Assembly (NCBI GenBank): GCA_963682175.1
Contig: OY821782.1
Location: 32,943,741-33,007,740 of the forward strand
DNA from: Triglochin maritima
Lineage: Eukaryota > Streptophyta > Magnoliopsida > Alismatales > Juncaginaceae
DNA length: 64,000 nucleotides
Direction: 5' to 3'
Positions 1-10,890 of this stretch are shown piece after piece (positions within the stretch are counted from its first letter, which is position 1; each line of letters begins with the position of its first letter). The notes under the pieces were generated by a model. That model had not been told where the DNA came from, did not search any database, and saw nothing but the letters and a program-made list of their open reading frames with translations. The position numbers were made by a program, and so were the translations under genes.

Positions 1-1544
1 TGATATATTTGTTGTAGTTGATTTAGAATTATCTTTTTGCTAGCCAAGTTTTGTAATCTTTGCCCTGCAACGTAGGGTTTACTTGCCAAATCTTATATTG
101 GTTACTCACAATAAATAACCAATATTGTTACAAATATTACAGGAGATGGTTCGGTTGTTTTACACAGATTCATCTCTATAAATAATAGTTTTCTTTTGTT
201 GAGCAGATCCCTACAGTCAACTTCCGCAAGCCACCGTGACAAACTCCAACAATTTTAAGCCCAACAATTTCTTAATCGTTGCGTGATCAACCCTGTCTAG
301 CAGCAGGATTTCCTTTGCTTTATGTGGTTGTATTCATGCATTAAAGATTTTAATTGTTTTTAATGATTGTACTTAGTCAAATAACAAAATTCCTTCATTG
401 GTTGCTCGATGTTACAAAATTGCAACATCACTTTTTCCGTAACGTGGTTGGCAAGGCAAGCAAATTTCCAAAAAATTGCTAGTATAGTATGTAGTCGAAT
501 GCTAGTATACTATTTAGTAATACTTCACAGCAAATTTCCAAAAATTATAGTGGGGTTCAACCATCGCATGCACACCTTGATTACACATAATACTACTTCA
601 TTTTTGATTTGCGAAAATTGAAATGGACGAAAAGGCAAAACAAAACCTTCGGTAACACGAAGACAACAATATTGATCGAAGAGGAACCAAGCAATAACTG
701 AGGAAGCCACAACCTAGAATGTGCAGCAACTCGGAATGAAGGACAAAAGGCCTGATAAGGTGTGAAATCCCTCTCTAATAGGGGACTAATACTTGTTCCA
801 TTTACAACCCCAGTAATCGCCAATTAAAAAAATGAAGATTTTAAAAACGACTAGAAAACATAACGAAGATGATACTCAAATTGGCTGACTTGATGAAAGG
901 AACCTAAATCGATGTTTACATTTACATCTTGTAAAAACATTTTACAATTATCTAATATGGTGATTAAACAGTTTTAGTTGAAAAGATATGACTTGTTAGT
1001 TGTTAGTCATCATTGGTGCTCAAGAGAAACAACAAAGCTATCAATCTTTTCAAAATGGTCCATAAGAGTGACATGATCACTTAAATCAAAGGTGATAAAG
1101 CGAAAGCACAAGCTCACAGTTATATCTTGATGGTAAGTAACAGAAATCACAATATCTCTACTATCTTATTGACATTGGGTTCACTAATATCCATACAGAA
1201 AAATAATGATAATAAAAGCTACTCGAAACCTAGCGAATGTGTACTCCAGTTGACTAGCTTGAGGAGAGGAACTGAAATCTATGTTTATATTTCTTAAAAA
1301 TGTGTTGTAGTTCTTTTAGTACTAGATCAAAACAAATTAGGTGGAAAGAAGTGGCTTATAAAATACCAATAGAGGGCTTGAACTGCATAATCCCTGACGC
1401 AATAAAAATATCTGTGAGTTGCTGTCTTCTCTCCTCCAAGTCTGATTAGTGTGAACTTGCATCTCTTTTGAGTGTACCTTTCCCATTTTCATTACAAAAA
1501 ATTATCCGAGTTCATCCAGGATGCAACTGTTCGCCTCTCCCAGA
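1..1544. other. Unassigned AT-rich flank, no gene recognised
   Basis: No convincing coding region, RNA gene or transposon terminus is visible. The only structure noted is a diverged duplication. About 840-950 and about 1210-1300 share the same order of phrases: an 'actcgaaa/actagaaaa' stretch, 'ttggctgacttga' against 'ttgactagcttga', then a match around 'aaatc.atgttta.att'. Short open frames here are random-looking and lack recognisable domains. The stretch ends at the CGCAC target-site duplication of the Gypsy element. Confidence 0.5.
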
Positions 1545-2007
1545 CGCACTGTAACGCCTCGAAACAACGGAAAAATTAAAACTTAAAACATATAAGAATC
1601 AACACTGGGGTCGTGACCAATCCACGAGTACATATATATATAATATGGGAAACTGTACAATACAAGAGTCAAGGATGATTACAACCCAACACAAAAGATA
1701 TACAACACATGTACAAGGGAAAATCATCCACCTCGAAGAACCAAAAGAGACAGGATCTGGTCTGGGTGCTCCTGTCCGCAGTCACCACCTTCTACTGACG
1801 CGTACGACCTGACATAAAACATGAATATGCCTGAGTTTCCCGAGAGGAAACCCCTTATGCCAAACCCCTAAAATATGAACATAATATGCGTAATGAAACA
1901 TGAAATGAAAATGCAGTAAAACATATCCATCTCCCGTGCACACCAGGCACCGCCGGAACACATCGGCCTCGGGTCTCAAGGGTCCTCTCACCCCAACCCC
2001 TCAATCA

Positions 2008-2170
2008 CACGTGCACACAAGGCACCCGCTCCTCAGAGCCACAACAACCACGTGCACACACGGCACCCGCTCCTCAGAGCCACAACAACAACGTGCACAC
2101 ACGACACCGCTCCTCAGAGCCACAACAACAACGTGCACACACGACACCCGCTCCTCAGAGCCACAATAAC
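2008..2170. repeat. About 41-bp tandem repeat inside the Gypsy LTR, four copies
   Basis: Each unit reads approximately CGTGCACACACGGCACC, then GCTCCTCAGAGCCAC, then AACAACAA. Copies start near 2008, 2050, 2092 and 2132 with small differences. GTGCAC and GCTC..GAGC give each unit its own dyad symmetry. The open frames rich in His, Thr and Arg across this stretch come from the repeat and are not genes. Confidence 0.85.
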
Positions 2171-2314
2171 GACCCTCCTCTCAGGCCGACAATGTCTGTA
2201 CCGTCGCCCCCAAAAAAGCCGGAGACCCGTTGCCCTCGAGGCGGATCCAACAACACACGGCACAAGCATCCATATGCAAAACAGTGCCCAAACAGTCGAA
2301 CGGAAGAACCCACA

Positions 2315-2650
2315 CGGTCGACCGAACACCACAACTATTCCTCAGAAAAACCGAAATAACGTCCAACCGGTCGACCGACTCTCAAATCACGGTCAACCGA
2401 AATCCAACAGGGAAAATCTTCTCTTGCTCAAAAAGCACCAACAGTCGAACGACTCTCCCATCACGGTCGACCGAAAACAACCAAGGAAATCCCCCAACAA
2501 AACCGCACTACACGGTCGACCGAAACCACACTCCCGGTCGACCGGCCAATAAGTTAACTTAAGCGTCGGTCGGACGAAGTCAACGAGCGGTCGACCGTTT
2601 AGATGGTCAACGCCCCCAACCGACCTACAACAGTGCTTTCTGTCGACCGG
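2315..2650. promoter_or_regulatory. CGGTCGACCG palindrome array in the Gypsy 3' LTR
   Basis: Perfect or near-perfect copies of CGGTCGACCG occur every 20-60 bp, for example at 2315-2324. Several have decayed by C-to-T or G-to-A changes, such as CGGTCAACCG and AGTCGAACG. The matching array in the 5' LTR is at 7755-8245. The function is inferred: dense inverted repeats in an LTR suggest a binding site for a dimeric DNA-binding protein. Confidence 0.7.
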
Positions 2651-2700
2651 CAAAGGGGACCCGTTCGACCGAAAACACCCAGAGCCTTAATCCCCTGGTA

Positions 2701-3741
2701 ATACGGTACGCAACCTCTCCGACACGATCAAGAATCTCAAACGGTCCGACGTACCTCGGACTGAGCTTCCCTTTCTTCCCGAATCTCATCACTCCACGAG
2801 CTGGTGAAATCCTCAGGAAAACGTGATCGCCCACCTCGAATCTCAACTCTCGTCTACGCATATCTGCGTAACTCTTCTGTCTGCTCTGAGCCGTCGCTAT
2901 CCTCTGTCTGATTACGCCAACCTTCTCAGCATACATCTTGAAATTTCTGGTCCAACCAACTGCCTCTCGCCTACCTCACTCCAGCATACCGGCGATCTAC
3001 AAGGCCGACCATACAGAGCCTCGTACAGTGCCATCCCAATGCTCGAATGGTAGCTGTTGTTGTAGGCGAACTCGATCAACGGCATGTGTTCATCCAAAAT
3101 CCTGCCCAATCCAGAGTACACGCTCTCAGCATATCCTCTAGCGTCTGGATAGTCCTCTCTGACTGCCCGTCCGTCTGTGGATGAAAAGTCGTGCTAAACT
3201 TCAACTGAGTCCCCAAAGCCTTCTGCAGACTACCCCAAAATCTGGAGGTAAACCTCGGATCACGATCAGAGATAATACTCACAGGCACACCATGTAACCG
3301 GACTATCTCCTCGATGTACAGCTTCGCCAAACCCTCCAAGGGTAAGGTGGTCCTGATCGCCAGAAAATGTGCCGACTTGGTCAGTCGATCAACTATGACC
3401 CAAATCGCGTCATGAGATCTCCTCGTCTTTGGCAACCCAGTGACGAAATCCATCGTCACATGCTCCCACTTCCACTCTGGCAGATCTATACTCTGCAACT
3501 GCCCTGCTGGCCGCTGGTGCTCAATCCTCACCTGCTGACAAACCAAGCACCTGGACACGAAGTCTGCTATGTCTCGCTTCATCCCCTTCCACCAGAAACT
3601 CCGCTGTAAATCTTTATACATCTTGGTACTCCCCGGGTGAATGGAATATCTGGCTTTATGTGCCTCCTCCATGATAGTATCCCTCAGATCACCTACTCTC
3701 GGTACCCAGATCCAACCTCTGAACCTGAAGCCTCCATCGAC
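2701..3741 (-). pseudogene. Gypsy integrase, frameshifted and 3'-truncated
   Basis: The product would insert the cDNA into the genome. The main frame covers 3672-3076 with the zinc-binding His/Cys region (HKARYSIH, then CLVC) and a catalytic core whose three acidic residues lie in [16 protein letters not shown] and TDGQSERT. Coding then changes frame near 3095-3120 ([13 protein letters not shown] lies in another frame, 3121-2912) and again near 2936, where the last part (QSRQKSYAD, GPFEILDRVGEVAYRI) is in the third frame. A TGA stop at 3742-3744 separates it from RNase H. At about 2701 the sequence passes straight into LTR, so the integrase C-terminus and any chromodomain are lost. It is non-functional. 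Confidence 0.9.
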
Positions 3742-4391
3742 TCAGACACTGAAATCCGATCCGTCCTTAGCAGCTAACTGCATCAGTCTGACCAGCTCAT
3801 CATCTGCTCTCTGAGCCTGAACAACTCCCGAAACTGTTTGCGGCTCCACTCGAAGTCCCGCAATCACTGCCCCCTCAGAGCCCTTCGTAAAAGGTCTCCA
3901 CTCCGTGAAGGCCTCAAGCAACCTCCACTCCTGAATGCATAAGCTGGCAGCTGACAACTCCACCTTCCTACTCAAGGCATCCGCGACAGAATTCGCCTTC
4001 CCCGGATGATACGAAATGGTGAAGTCATAATCCTTTATGAACTCTAGCCATCTACGCTGCCTCATATTCAACTCTTTCTGCGAGAAGAGATACTTCAGAC
4101 TCTGGTGATCTGTGAAAACCTCAAACTGCTCTCCATATAGGTGATGCCTCCAGGTCTTCAACGCGTGAACCACCGCTGCCAACTCCAGATCATGAGTCGG
4201 ATAATTCTTCTCATGAACGTTCAACTGCCTTGAAGCATAAGCGACCACTTTCCCGTGCTGCATCAACACGCAACCCAGACCGATGCCAGAAGCGTCACTG
4301 TAAATCACATAGCGTCCGCTACCACTTGGTAACGTCAAAATCGGGGTTGTAGTCAGTCGCCTCTTCAGCTCCTGGAAACTGTCCTCGCACT
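3742..4391 (-). pseudogene. Gypsy RNase H domain, broken
   Basis: This domain removes the RNA strand during reverse transcription. The frame at 4338-3742 contains [20 protein letters not shown]-like AYASRQL, the [18 protein letters not shown] acidic helix, [11 protein letters not shown] and [10 protein letters not shown], in the usual order for a Gypsy RNase H. It shares its reading frame with the RT upstream. A TAG stop at about 4390-4392 separates it from RT, and a TGA at 3742-3744 separates it from integrase. The catalytic Asp and Glu residues appear present, so the damage is by stops, not by active-site loss. Confidence 0.9.
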
Positions 4392-4392
4392 T

Positions 4393-5322
4393 CTAGGACC
4401 AAACGAACTTGACGCCCTTCTGTGTCAAGGCCATCAATGGGGAAGCAAGTCTGGAAAAGTCCTGAATAAACCGGCGATAATAACCTGCTAAACCCACAAA
4501 ACTCCTGATCTCTGACACACTGGTCGGAGCTCTCCACTGAGTCACAGCCTCGACCTTCTCTGGATCCACAGAAATCCCGTTCGCTGACACCACATGTCCC
4601 AGAAAGGCCACCCGATCTAGCCAGAAATCACACTTCTTGTACTTAGCATAGAGCTGCTGATCTCTTAGAATGCTAAGCACAATCCTCAGGTGCTCCCGAT
4701 GCCGCTCTCTGTCTGGTGAGTATACCAGTATATCATCCACGAAGACAATCACAAACCTGTCGAGATACGGCTGAAAAGTCTGATTCATCAGATCCATAAA
4801 CGCTGCTGGTGCATTCGTCAGTCCAAACGACATCACCAAAAACTCCTAATGCCCGTACCTCGTCCTGAACGTTGTCTTCTGGACATCTGCATCCCGAATC
4901 CTCAACTGATGGTAACCGGATCGCAAATCGATCTTCGAAAAGACCCTCGCTGACTGCAACTGATCGAAAAGATCCTCGATCCTGGGTAAAGGATACCGAT
5001 TCCTAATGGTAACCTTATTCAACATCCGATAATCAATACACATCCTCAGCGAGCCATCCCTCTTCTTCACGAAGAGCACTGGAGCTCCCCAGGGTGAGAC
5101 ACTTGGCCTGATCAAACCTGAATCTAGCAGATCCTACAACTGCTTCTTCAGCTCAGCTAACTCCGCAGGCGCCATCCTATATGGAGCCTTCGTCGGTGGT
5201 GTAGTCTCTGCTACCAGAAAGATACCAAACTCGATCTCTCTGTGAGGCGGTAACCCGGTGATCTCATCAGAAAATACCTCAGGAAAATCCTGAACAACCT
5301 CGATATCCTCCAACTTCTTCAC
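4393..5322 (-). pseudogene. Gypsy reverse transcriptase, three stop-separated segments
   Basis: This is a reverse transcriptase of Gypsy type. Segments 5322-5134, 5115-4846 and 4839-4393 are all in one frame and are separated by TAG stops at about 5132-5134 and 4843-4845. Motifs in order are [70 protein letters not shown] and the catalytic FVDDILVYS box, then FLGHVV and YYRRFI. The two catalytic aspartates are intact. The upstream Gag-protease frame is offset, so a frameshift lies at about 5320-5330 where the two frames overlap. Confidence 0.92.
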
Positions 5323-6857
5323 CTCAAATCTGGTACCACAAGCGTCGCTAAGAACGCTCTACAACCCTGGTGAATCATCTTCTGAGCCTTCACTGCCGAA
5401 ACCAAAATCCGACCATCTCCACTCTTAGTCCCTCTGATCAGCAAATCAGGAAGACCTTTCCTCGAGATCAGAATCTTCTTCTCTCGGCACAAGACTCGAA
5501 CATCGTACTGGGATAGCCAATCCATCCCAAGTATGACATCAAAGTCTACCATCAGTAATAAGACCAGGTCTGCCGAGAACTCCTGGTCTCCCAAAGCAAC
5601 CGTGGCACCGGGGAGGAAGCTCCCCACAATGCCCACCAAACCCAAGGGTGTGCTGACTTCCAACGTGGCAGTCAACATTGCAGGGGTACGGCCTAACACG
5701 CTCGCAAAATGCTCAGAAATGAAAGAGTGTGTGACCCCGCAGTCGAAAAGCACTCTAGCAACCAACCCATCAACATAAAGCGTACCTTCCACCACAGCGC
5801 TGACGTCTCTAGCCTCCTCCGCCTGAATGGTGAAGACACGTCCCGCACTCTTCCCCTGCTGGGAGGGTGCAACTGGTCGACTCGGTCCAGCTCCGCTAGC
5901 TGAGGAGGAACCCAGTCGTCCACTAGGTCCACCTGACCTACTCGGGCAGAAACGAATGAAGTGACCCGTCTGGCCACAACCATGGCATGCACCTAATCGA
6001 GCCCCACACCCGCACCCGCACCCGGGGTGGACCCTACCACACTGCCTGCACTGCCTCGACTGCTGTGATCCACCACTATGAATCTGGGGCCTCTTGCCCG
6101 GATTTCCCGAAATCTGATCTCCAGGTCGCACACTGGACTTCGTCTGCACCTTCCTAGCCTCTACCGTCTCCTGGTAGTCCTGCTCCATAATCGTCGCAAA
6201 CTTCACTGCATCAGCTAAAGTCTGTGGGATACTCGTGGTCATACGAGACCGGAACTGCAGCCTAAACCCTCGGATAAACTTCCGAGCTCTCTGCTCCGGT
6301 GTCACATAAGTATCCGGGCAGTAACGCTCCAGGGCGTGAAACCTACTAATATAAGCCGCCAGCGTCATCTCTCGCTGCTCGAGTGCCAGGAACTCCTCCT
6401 TCTTCCTATCCCGCGCATACTGGGGAAAATACTGTTGGTTGAACTCCGCGAGGAATTCCTCCCAGCCCACCTCCTCGCTGTCCTCAAACACAACAGCCGA
6501 CGTGGACCTCCACCAGTTGGCCGCCTCTCCGTCCAACACATAGGTGGCCAGATCCACATGCCTCTCAGAAGGACAACCGATCACTCTGAAGATCTTCCGG
6601 ATCTTGAAGACCCAATCCTCAGCTGCCTCCGGCTCATCACTGCCGTCAAATGAAGGAGGGTGTTGTCGCATAAACCGATCCAGCACTGCCCCCGCCCCTG
6701 CCTGCTCGGCCTTTGCAGACTGGCGCTCAAGAAACTCGCCCAGCCTACCAAGAGTCCCCTGAAGGGTTCTCCTCTCCTCCTCCTCTCTGTCCTCCCTACC
6801 AGTCTCCTCACTGGCGCCCCTATAACGTGAAGGTGGCCTCACACGTCTCGGAGGCAT
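5319..6857 (-). CDS. Gypsy Gag-protease polyprotein (512 aa frame)
   Basis: This is the capsid/nucleocapsid precursor followed by an aspartic protease. The chosen start is the ATG of MPPRR at 6857, about 120 bp inside the PBS. Residues about 65-230 are the Gag core ([31 protein letters not shown]). Residues 291-304 are a CCHC zinc knuckle ([14 protein letters not shown]), preceded by an unusual Cys-rich run at 270-285. The protease site at about 370-381 reads [12 protein letters not shown], where the family usually has D-S/T-G-A. Aspartate is kept but the next residue is Cys, so activity is doubtful. ILGMDWL at about 442-448 is the usual second protease motif. This is the only long uninterrupted frame of the element. 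A frameshift at its end cuts it off from RT. Confidence 0.9.
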   Translation of the reverse strand: MPPRRVRPPSRYRGASEETGREDREEEERRTLQGTLGRLGEFLERQSAKAEQAGAGAVLDRFMRQHPPSFDGSDEPEAAEDWVFKIRKIFRVIGCPSERHVDLATYVLDGEAANWWRSTSAVVFEDSEEVGWEEFLAEFNQQYFPQYARDRKKEEFLALEQREMTLAAYISRFHALERYCPDTYVTPEQRARKFIRGFRLQFRSRMTTSIPQTLADAVKFATIMEQDYQETVEARKVQTKSSVRPGDQISGNPGKRPQIHSGGSQQSRQCRQCGRVHPGCGCGCGARLGACHGCGQTGHFIRFCPSRSGGPSGRLGSSSASGAGPSRPVAPSQQGKSAGRVFTIQAEEARDVSAVVEGTLYVDGLVARVLFDCGVTHSFISEHFASVLGRTPAMLTATLEVSTPLGLVGIVGSFLPGATVALGDQEFSADLVLLLMVDFDVILGMDWLSQYDVRVLCREKKILISRKGLPDLLIRGTKSGDGRILVSAVKAQKMIHQGCRAFLATLVVPDLR

Positions 6858-6976
6858 CTACACAAGAGGACAGAAAACGACAATGAATTAATGATTATGA
6901 ATGAATGCATAATGAATGAAAACTAAATGCAAGACCTCTAAGGTGGTTTCATTGGACAAGTACACCGGGACCGAAA

Positions 6977-6988
6977 GCTCTGATACCA
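6977..6988 (-). other. Primer-binding site, initiator Met-tRNA type (Gypsy)
   Basis: On the minus strand TGGTATCAGAGC follows the 5' LTR end after three bases. It is complementary to the 3' end of plant initiator Met-tRNA, which primes minus-strand DNA synthesis. It fixes the LTR boundary at 6992 and the element orientation. Confidence 0.93.
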
Positions 6989-7447
6989 AATTGTAACGCC
7001 CCGAAACAGCGGAAAAATTAAAACTTAAAACATATAAGAATCAACACTGGGGTCGTCACCAAACCACGAGTACATATATATAATATGGGAAACTGTACAA
7101 TACAAGAGTCAAAGATGATTACAACCCAACACAAAAGATATACAACACATGTACAAGGGAAAATCATCCACCTCGAAGAACCAAAAGAGACAGGATCTGG
7201 TCTGGGTGCTCCTGTCCGCAGTCACCACCTCCTACTGACGCGTACGACCTGACATAAAACATGAATATGCCTGAGTTTCCCGAGATGAAACCCCGTATGC
7301 CAAACCCCTAAAATATGAACATAATATGCGTAATGAAACATGAAATGAAAATGCAATAAAACATATCCATCTCCTGTGCACACCAGGCACCGCCGGAACA
7401 CATCGGCCTCGGGTCTCAAGGGTCCTCTCACCCCAACCCCTCAATCG

Positions 7448-7611
7448 CACGTGCACACAAGGCACCCGCTCCTCAGAGCCACAACAACCACGTGCACACA
7501 CGGCACCCGCTTCTCAGAGCCACAACAACAACGTGCACACACGGCACCGCTCCTCAGAGCCACAACAACAACGTGCACACACGGCACCCGCTCCTCAGAG
7601 CCACAATAACG
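7448..7611. repeat. About 41-bp tandem repeat in the 5' LTR, four copies
   Basis: This is the same unit as at 2008-2170, with the same number of copies in the same order. The array therefore predates insertion and was copied with the LTR. Individual unit differences (GACACC against GGCACC) are mostly transitions. Confidence 0.85.
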
Positions 7612-7754
7612 ACCCTCCTCTCAGGACGGCAATGTCTGTACCGTCGCCCCAAAAAAGGCCGGAGACCCGTTGCCCTCGACGCGGATCCAACAACACACGA
7701 CACAAGCATCCATATGCAAAACAGTGCCCAAACGGTCGAACGGAAGAACCCACA

Positions 7755-8245
7755 CGGTCGACCGAACACCACAACTATTCCTCAGAAAATCGAAATAACG
7801 TCCAACCGGTCGACCGACTCTCAAATCACGGTCGACCGAAATCCAACAGGGAAAATCCTCCCTTTCTCAAAAAGCACCAACGGTCGAACGACTCTCCCAT
7901 CACGGTCGACCGAAAACAACCAGGGAAATCCCCCAACAAAACCGCACTACACGGTCGACCGAAACCACACTCCCGGTCGACCGGCCAATAAGTTAACTTA
8001 AGCGTCGGTCGGACGAAGTCAACGAGCGGTCGACCGTTTAGATGGTCAACGCCCCAACCGACCTACAACAGTGCTTTCGGTCGACCGGCAAAGGGGACCC
8101 GTTCGACCGAAAACACCTAGAGCCTTAATCCCCTGGTAAAACGCACCACCGATCGACCACTCGAAGAGTATCGTTCGACCGGTGCAAGAGTTTTCGCCCG
8201 ATTTACACTACGACCGGTCGACCGCGCCATCCCGCCGGTCGACCG
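7755..8245. promoter_or_regulatory. CGGTCGACCG palindrome array in the Gypsy 5' LTR
   Basis: About 14 copies or near-copies of CGGTCGACCG lie in about 490 bp, from 7755-7764 to 8236-8245. Exact copies dominate, and degenerate copies keep one CGGT or ACCG arm. It lies in the upstream half of the LTR in minus-strand reading. The same motif fills the LTRs of unrelated Copia elements elsewhere in this window. Confidence 0.75.
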
Positions 8246-8940
8246 TTGCAGAGCAGAAAAGCTGCTGCAAGGTTCTCGACGAGCCTTCCGGCCTACCGTC
8301 GGCCACACCAACCCCCACAAAGGCTAAAAGGAGGATTACACTAAAGCTTGACATAGGCTTGAAGAAGCCTTTGAAGAACCCACGAAGTCGCCTCCACAAG
8401 CGCTTCTCCTCCTTCTCCGGCGGAACCCGAACGCGATCACCTTCCTCCGGCCACACGATCCGGCGAGCCTCGAGCTCCTCCTCAGCTGGATGTGAAGGAT
8501 CGAGAGAGAGAGACACACGCGTGAGAGAGAGAGTGAGAAAACGAGTGAGGGAGAGAGAGGGAAGATTCCACACCTTATACTCCTCCTCCTTCAATCTCCA
8601 CCATCCACCACCTCAATTCCCAATCAATCCCAGCCCTCCATCTCCACCTCCTCTAATCATCCACCTAACACACAATTAAACCCAAATGCAAAGGGTTAGG
8701 ATGTAACACGCACATGGAAAGAGGGACCAAAGTGTACGACCAAGCAATAGTGATGGCCAAAAAAATAGCGATTCGTATAATATATAATAAAAGTCTATCT
8801 TTATATAGTTAACTCTCTTAATAAGAAATGTATGTTACTGAAAGTGGAATTGCTCAATTACTTGTACATACTAAGAAGCTTGACAATTCCAGTCATCATG
8901 TTCCAGTCTTCATCCTCTGCTGCAATAAAAGATTATTACG

Positions 8941-9360
8941 TCGGGTTTTTTAACATATCATGTCGGGTTGACAAACCCTAGCTGACCGACGTGTGTCTGA
9001 GGGGGACGTGGTAAGGGAGTAAATATTACATCGGCCAATAATCCAATGTGGTATGTATGTATACCACACAAGTATTTAATAATAACACTGACGTGGTATA
9101 TAGGCAATACCACGTTTGCTGCACCCAGAAGACCGACGTGGAATGCCCTATTATTACAACCAGAAATTTGGAAAAAAATCTATTAATAGTGGACACAACG
9201 TCGGTTTGATGGCAAACGACCAACATGGTCTGTAGACACACCACGTTAGTTGACATAGAAGGCTGGCATATTTTGTCCTACCGAGTAATTGAATATACCA
9301 CGTCGATTAGTTGGCAAACGACCACCGACGTGGTATGTCCTACAATTTCTTTCCGCATAA
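8941..9360. repeat. CACTA-like subterminal repeats (ACGTGGTATG family)
   Basis: Short motifs recur in both orientations: ACGTGGTATR, ATACCACGT, CCGACGTGG, TATTATTA. Examples are near 9090, 9104, 9133, 9298 and 9330. Subterminal arrays of about 10-bp motifs in both orientations are typical of CACTA elements, and a CACTA-type transposase remnant lies next to it. No clear CACTA terminus was found at the left edge. Similar motifs (CGACGTGTTATGTTTC, ACATGGTATGTCC) occur at 18340-18998. Confidence 0.5.
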
Positions 9361-9714
9361 CACATTGGATTGTAGAATCTCCAGATTTGATCTTTACAGG
9401 AGTGTACAACATTCTGCAATTCATTAAGCAAATGACTCTCATCATACAACTCCCGAGGAGAAGATGCGTTTCACGATAGAACGCTATCCTGAAACACAAA
9501 GAAATATTGTTACAACAAAATAACATGAGCAATATATCTACAAATAGAGAGTTATATAATTCAAAGGTAATATCATTGCCTTCTTTTTTATTTCTATATT
9601 TTGTTTCCTCATGGATTGGAATTGGGCGTTCGTCTTCCGGATTCACACTTCCCGTAGTCTTCGTAATGTCTAAATAGGTGTGGTCATATTGGTGAATACA
9701 CTTAATTTATTAAG

Positions 9715-10890
9715 TACCATATCCCTTTCTTCTTTCGACTACTGACACTGCATACTCTACCTGCATGTTCCTCTTTACACTGGGCTTCAGTCAAAATATC
9801 TCTTCTGCCATCTGAAAGAAATTTCCCTTGATAAGTTTGCAATGTAAGATCGTCCTCTTAAAACACTATTTTATTAATTAATTAGTTAGTATACGAAATA
9901 CAAGAAAAAAATTAATTTGTTACAACCCCTGCCGACTCAAAGTCATTGTAACTCCCATCCGGAGTAACACACGCTCTCTTCCATTTTTCTTCTCTAGCTG
10001 GGGGAGACGGAGGAGGCAAATTACTGGCTCGCTCTTCAGTGAAACTAGAATCTAAAGCTTCCTTCTTTTTCTTGGCAAACTTTTCGGCCATCATTGTCTC
10101 CTCCAGTTTATGATATCCCCCACGACACTTGGTGTTGAAACTTGTTCATTTATTGTTGTTTTTGGTTGAGCACGCGTAGTTTCTACAAACCAAAATAAGT
10201 AGTTATCATATTAAACATTTCAATGTGTGAAGCAAGTATGATTGTATATTTTACCAAAAATTCTGGACTTAGCCTTGAGCTTTTAAATTCAGCTCAGGTC
10301 GTCTCAGTAATAAAATTGTAAAATGTCAATGGATCTCGATCCTTATACAGTCCAAAAATGAAAATGGACGTCAACTTTGTTTTGATATCCTTCCATCGAG
10401 TACCCACAAATTAATGACATCCACTTCTTTTTCAACTCTTTAGTTGATTGGAAAATGAATGTTTCCTACAACACGAAATAAAGAAAAGTAGAATTCATTA
10501 GATAAAAACATTTAATGAAAAGAATTAAATTAAAGAAAATCTGGATAATTGTTAAGTAACCATTACATCTTTCCAAATTGGCTTTCAATGATTGATACAC
10601 CATTGAACACTTGGCAATACAAATACACACTTTGCTTCTCACCAGGGTATCTGTATAAGTTATCCAATAATCTTTGTTTTCTCCAGTGGGCTCCAAATAA
10701 GAATCACTCTCCACGGGCAATGGACCTTGGTGCTTTTTTTCTTCTGGAACTCCAACGTAAGAGTAGCTTCACGGGCATAAGACGCTATCATGTCATTGTC
10801 ACTTGTAGCATCGACATTTTTCTTACTATTTGCCTTGACTGGTTGGTTTGATTGTTGGAAGTCATCATCCTGAAATAAAGAAAAAAACAA
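9715..10890 (-). pseudogene. Plant CACTA (En/Spm) transposase-associated gene remnant, Transposase_24-like
   Basis: Several separated blocks on the minus strand match the order seen in plant En/Spm-type proteins. The first is RWKDIKTKLT with TFYNFITETT (about 10410-10260), followed by a TGA where the family has Trp, then EFKSSRLSPEFL. The second is RGGYHKLEETM with FAKKKKEALD and KWKRACVTPDGSY (about 10130-9912). The third is DGRRDILTEAQCKEEH with AGRVCS (about 9835-9720). The gaps look like introns. The in-frame stop and lack of one continuous frame make it a pseudogene. The recognition is by motif memory, not by a search. A block at 10890-10660 is less certain. Confidence 0.6.

Larger units (their letters stand above)
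1550..2700 (-). repeat. Partial 3' LTR of the Gypsy element
   Basis: This aligns with 6992-8143 of the other LTR almost throughout. At about 2700, inside 'cctggta', it switches directly into integrase-coding sequence. About 565 bp that the other LTR has (8144-8708), together with the polypurine tract and the end of pol, is missing. The outer end and the TSD are intact, so this is an internal deletion after insertion or in the source copy, not a partial insertion. Confidence 0.92.
1550..8708 (-). mobile_element. Ty3/Gypsy LTR retrotransposon, degenerate (probably Tekay/Del-like chromovirus)
   Basis: The element reads on the minus strand: 5' LTR at 6992-8708, PBS at 6977-6988, gag-protease-RT-RNase H-integrase leftward, and a partial 3' LTR at 1550-2700. 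The outer ends are TGTAACGCC at 1550 and TGTAACA at 8708 on the plus strand. Both are flanked by the 5-bp duplication CGCAC (1545-1549 and 8709-8713), so both outer edges are original. The gene order pro-RT-RH-IN defines Gypsy. The lineage guess rests on the Gag and RT style and is uncertain because the 3' end, where a chromodomain would lie, is deleted. By eye the LTRs differ at about 30 positions over about 1,150 shared bp, suggesting an insertion of moderate age. Several stops and frameshifts make it non-functional. Confidence 0.95.
6992..8708 (-). repeat. Complete 5' LTR of the Gypsy element (1,717 bp)
   Basis: On the minus strand it begins TGTTACATCC and ends GGCGTTACA, giving TG..CA ends. 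It includes a purine/pyrimidine-rich leader-like stretch (8480-8680), a palindrome array (7755-8245) and the 41-bp tandem repeat (7448-7611). The TSD CGCAC follows at 8709-8713. The long open frames on either strand within it (for example 8182-8679) are compositional and are not called as genes. Confidence 0.93.

Noticed and set aside
2008..2170. CRISPR-like regular repeat
   Set aside because: The units are contiguous with no unique spacers, the sequence is a plant LTR, and the array is copied in the other LTR.
1936..2562. Overlapping plus-strand frames rich in His, Thr, Arg and Pro
   Set aside because: They lie wholly inside the Gypsy LTR and reflect the 41-bp tandem repeat and the palindrome array. 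The same frames recur at 7376-8001 with the LTR.
8182..8679. 165-aa plus-strand frame and 128-aa minus-strand frame
   Set aside because: Low-complexity purine/pyrimidine sequence in the LTR. No domain, and open on both strands at once.
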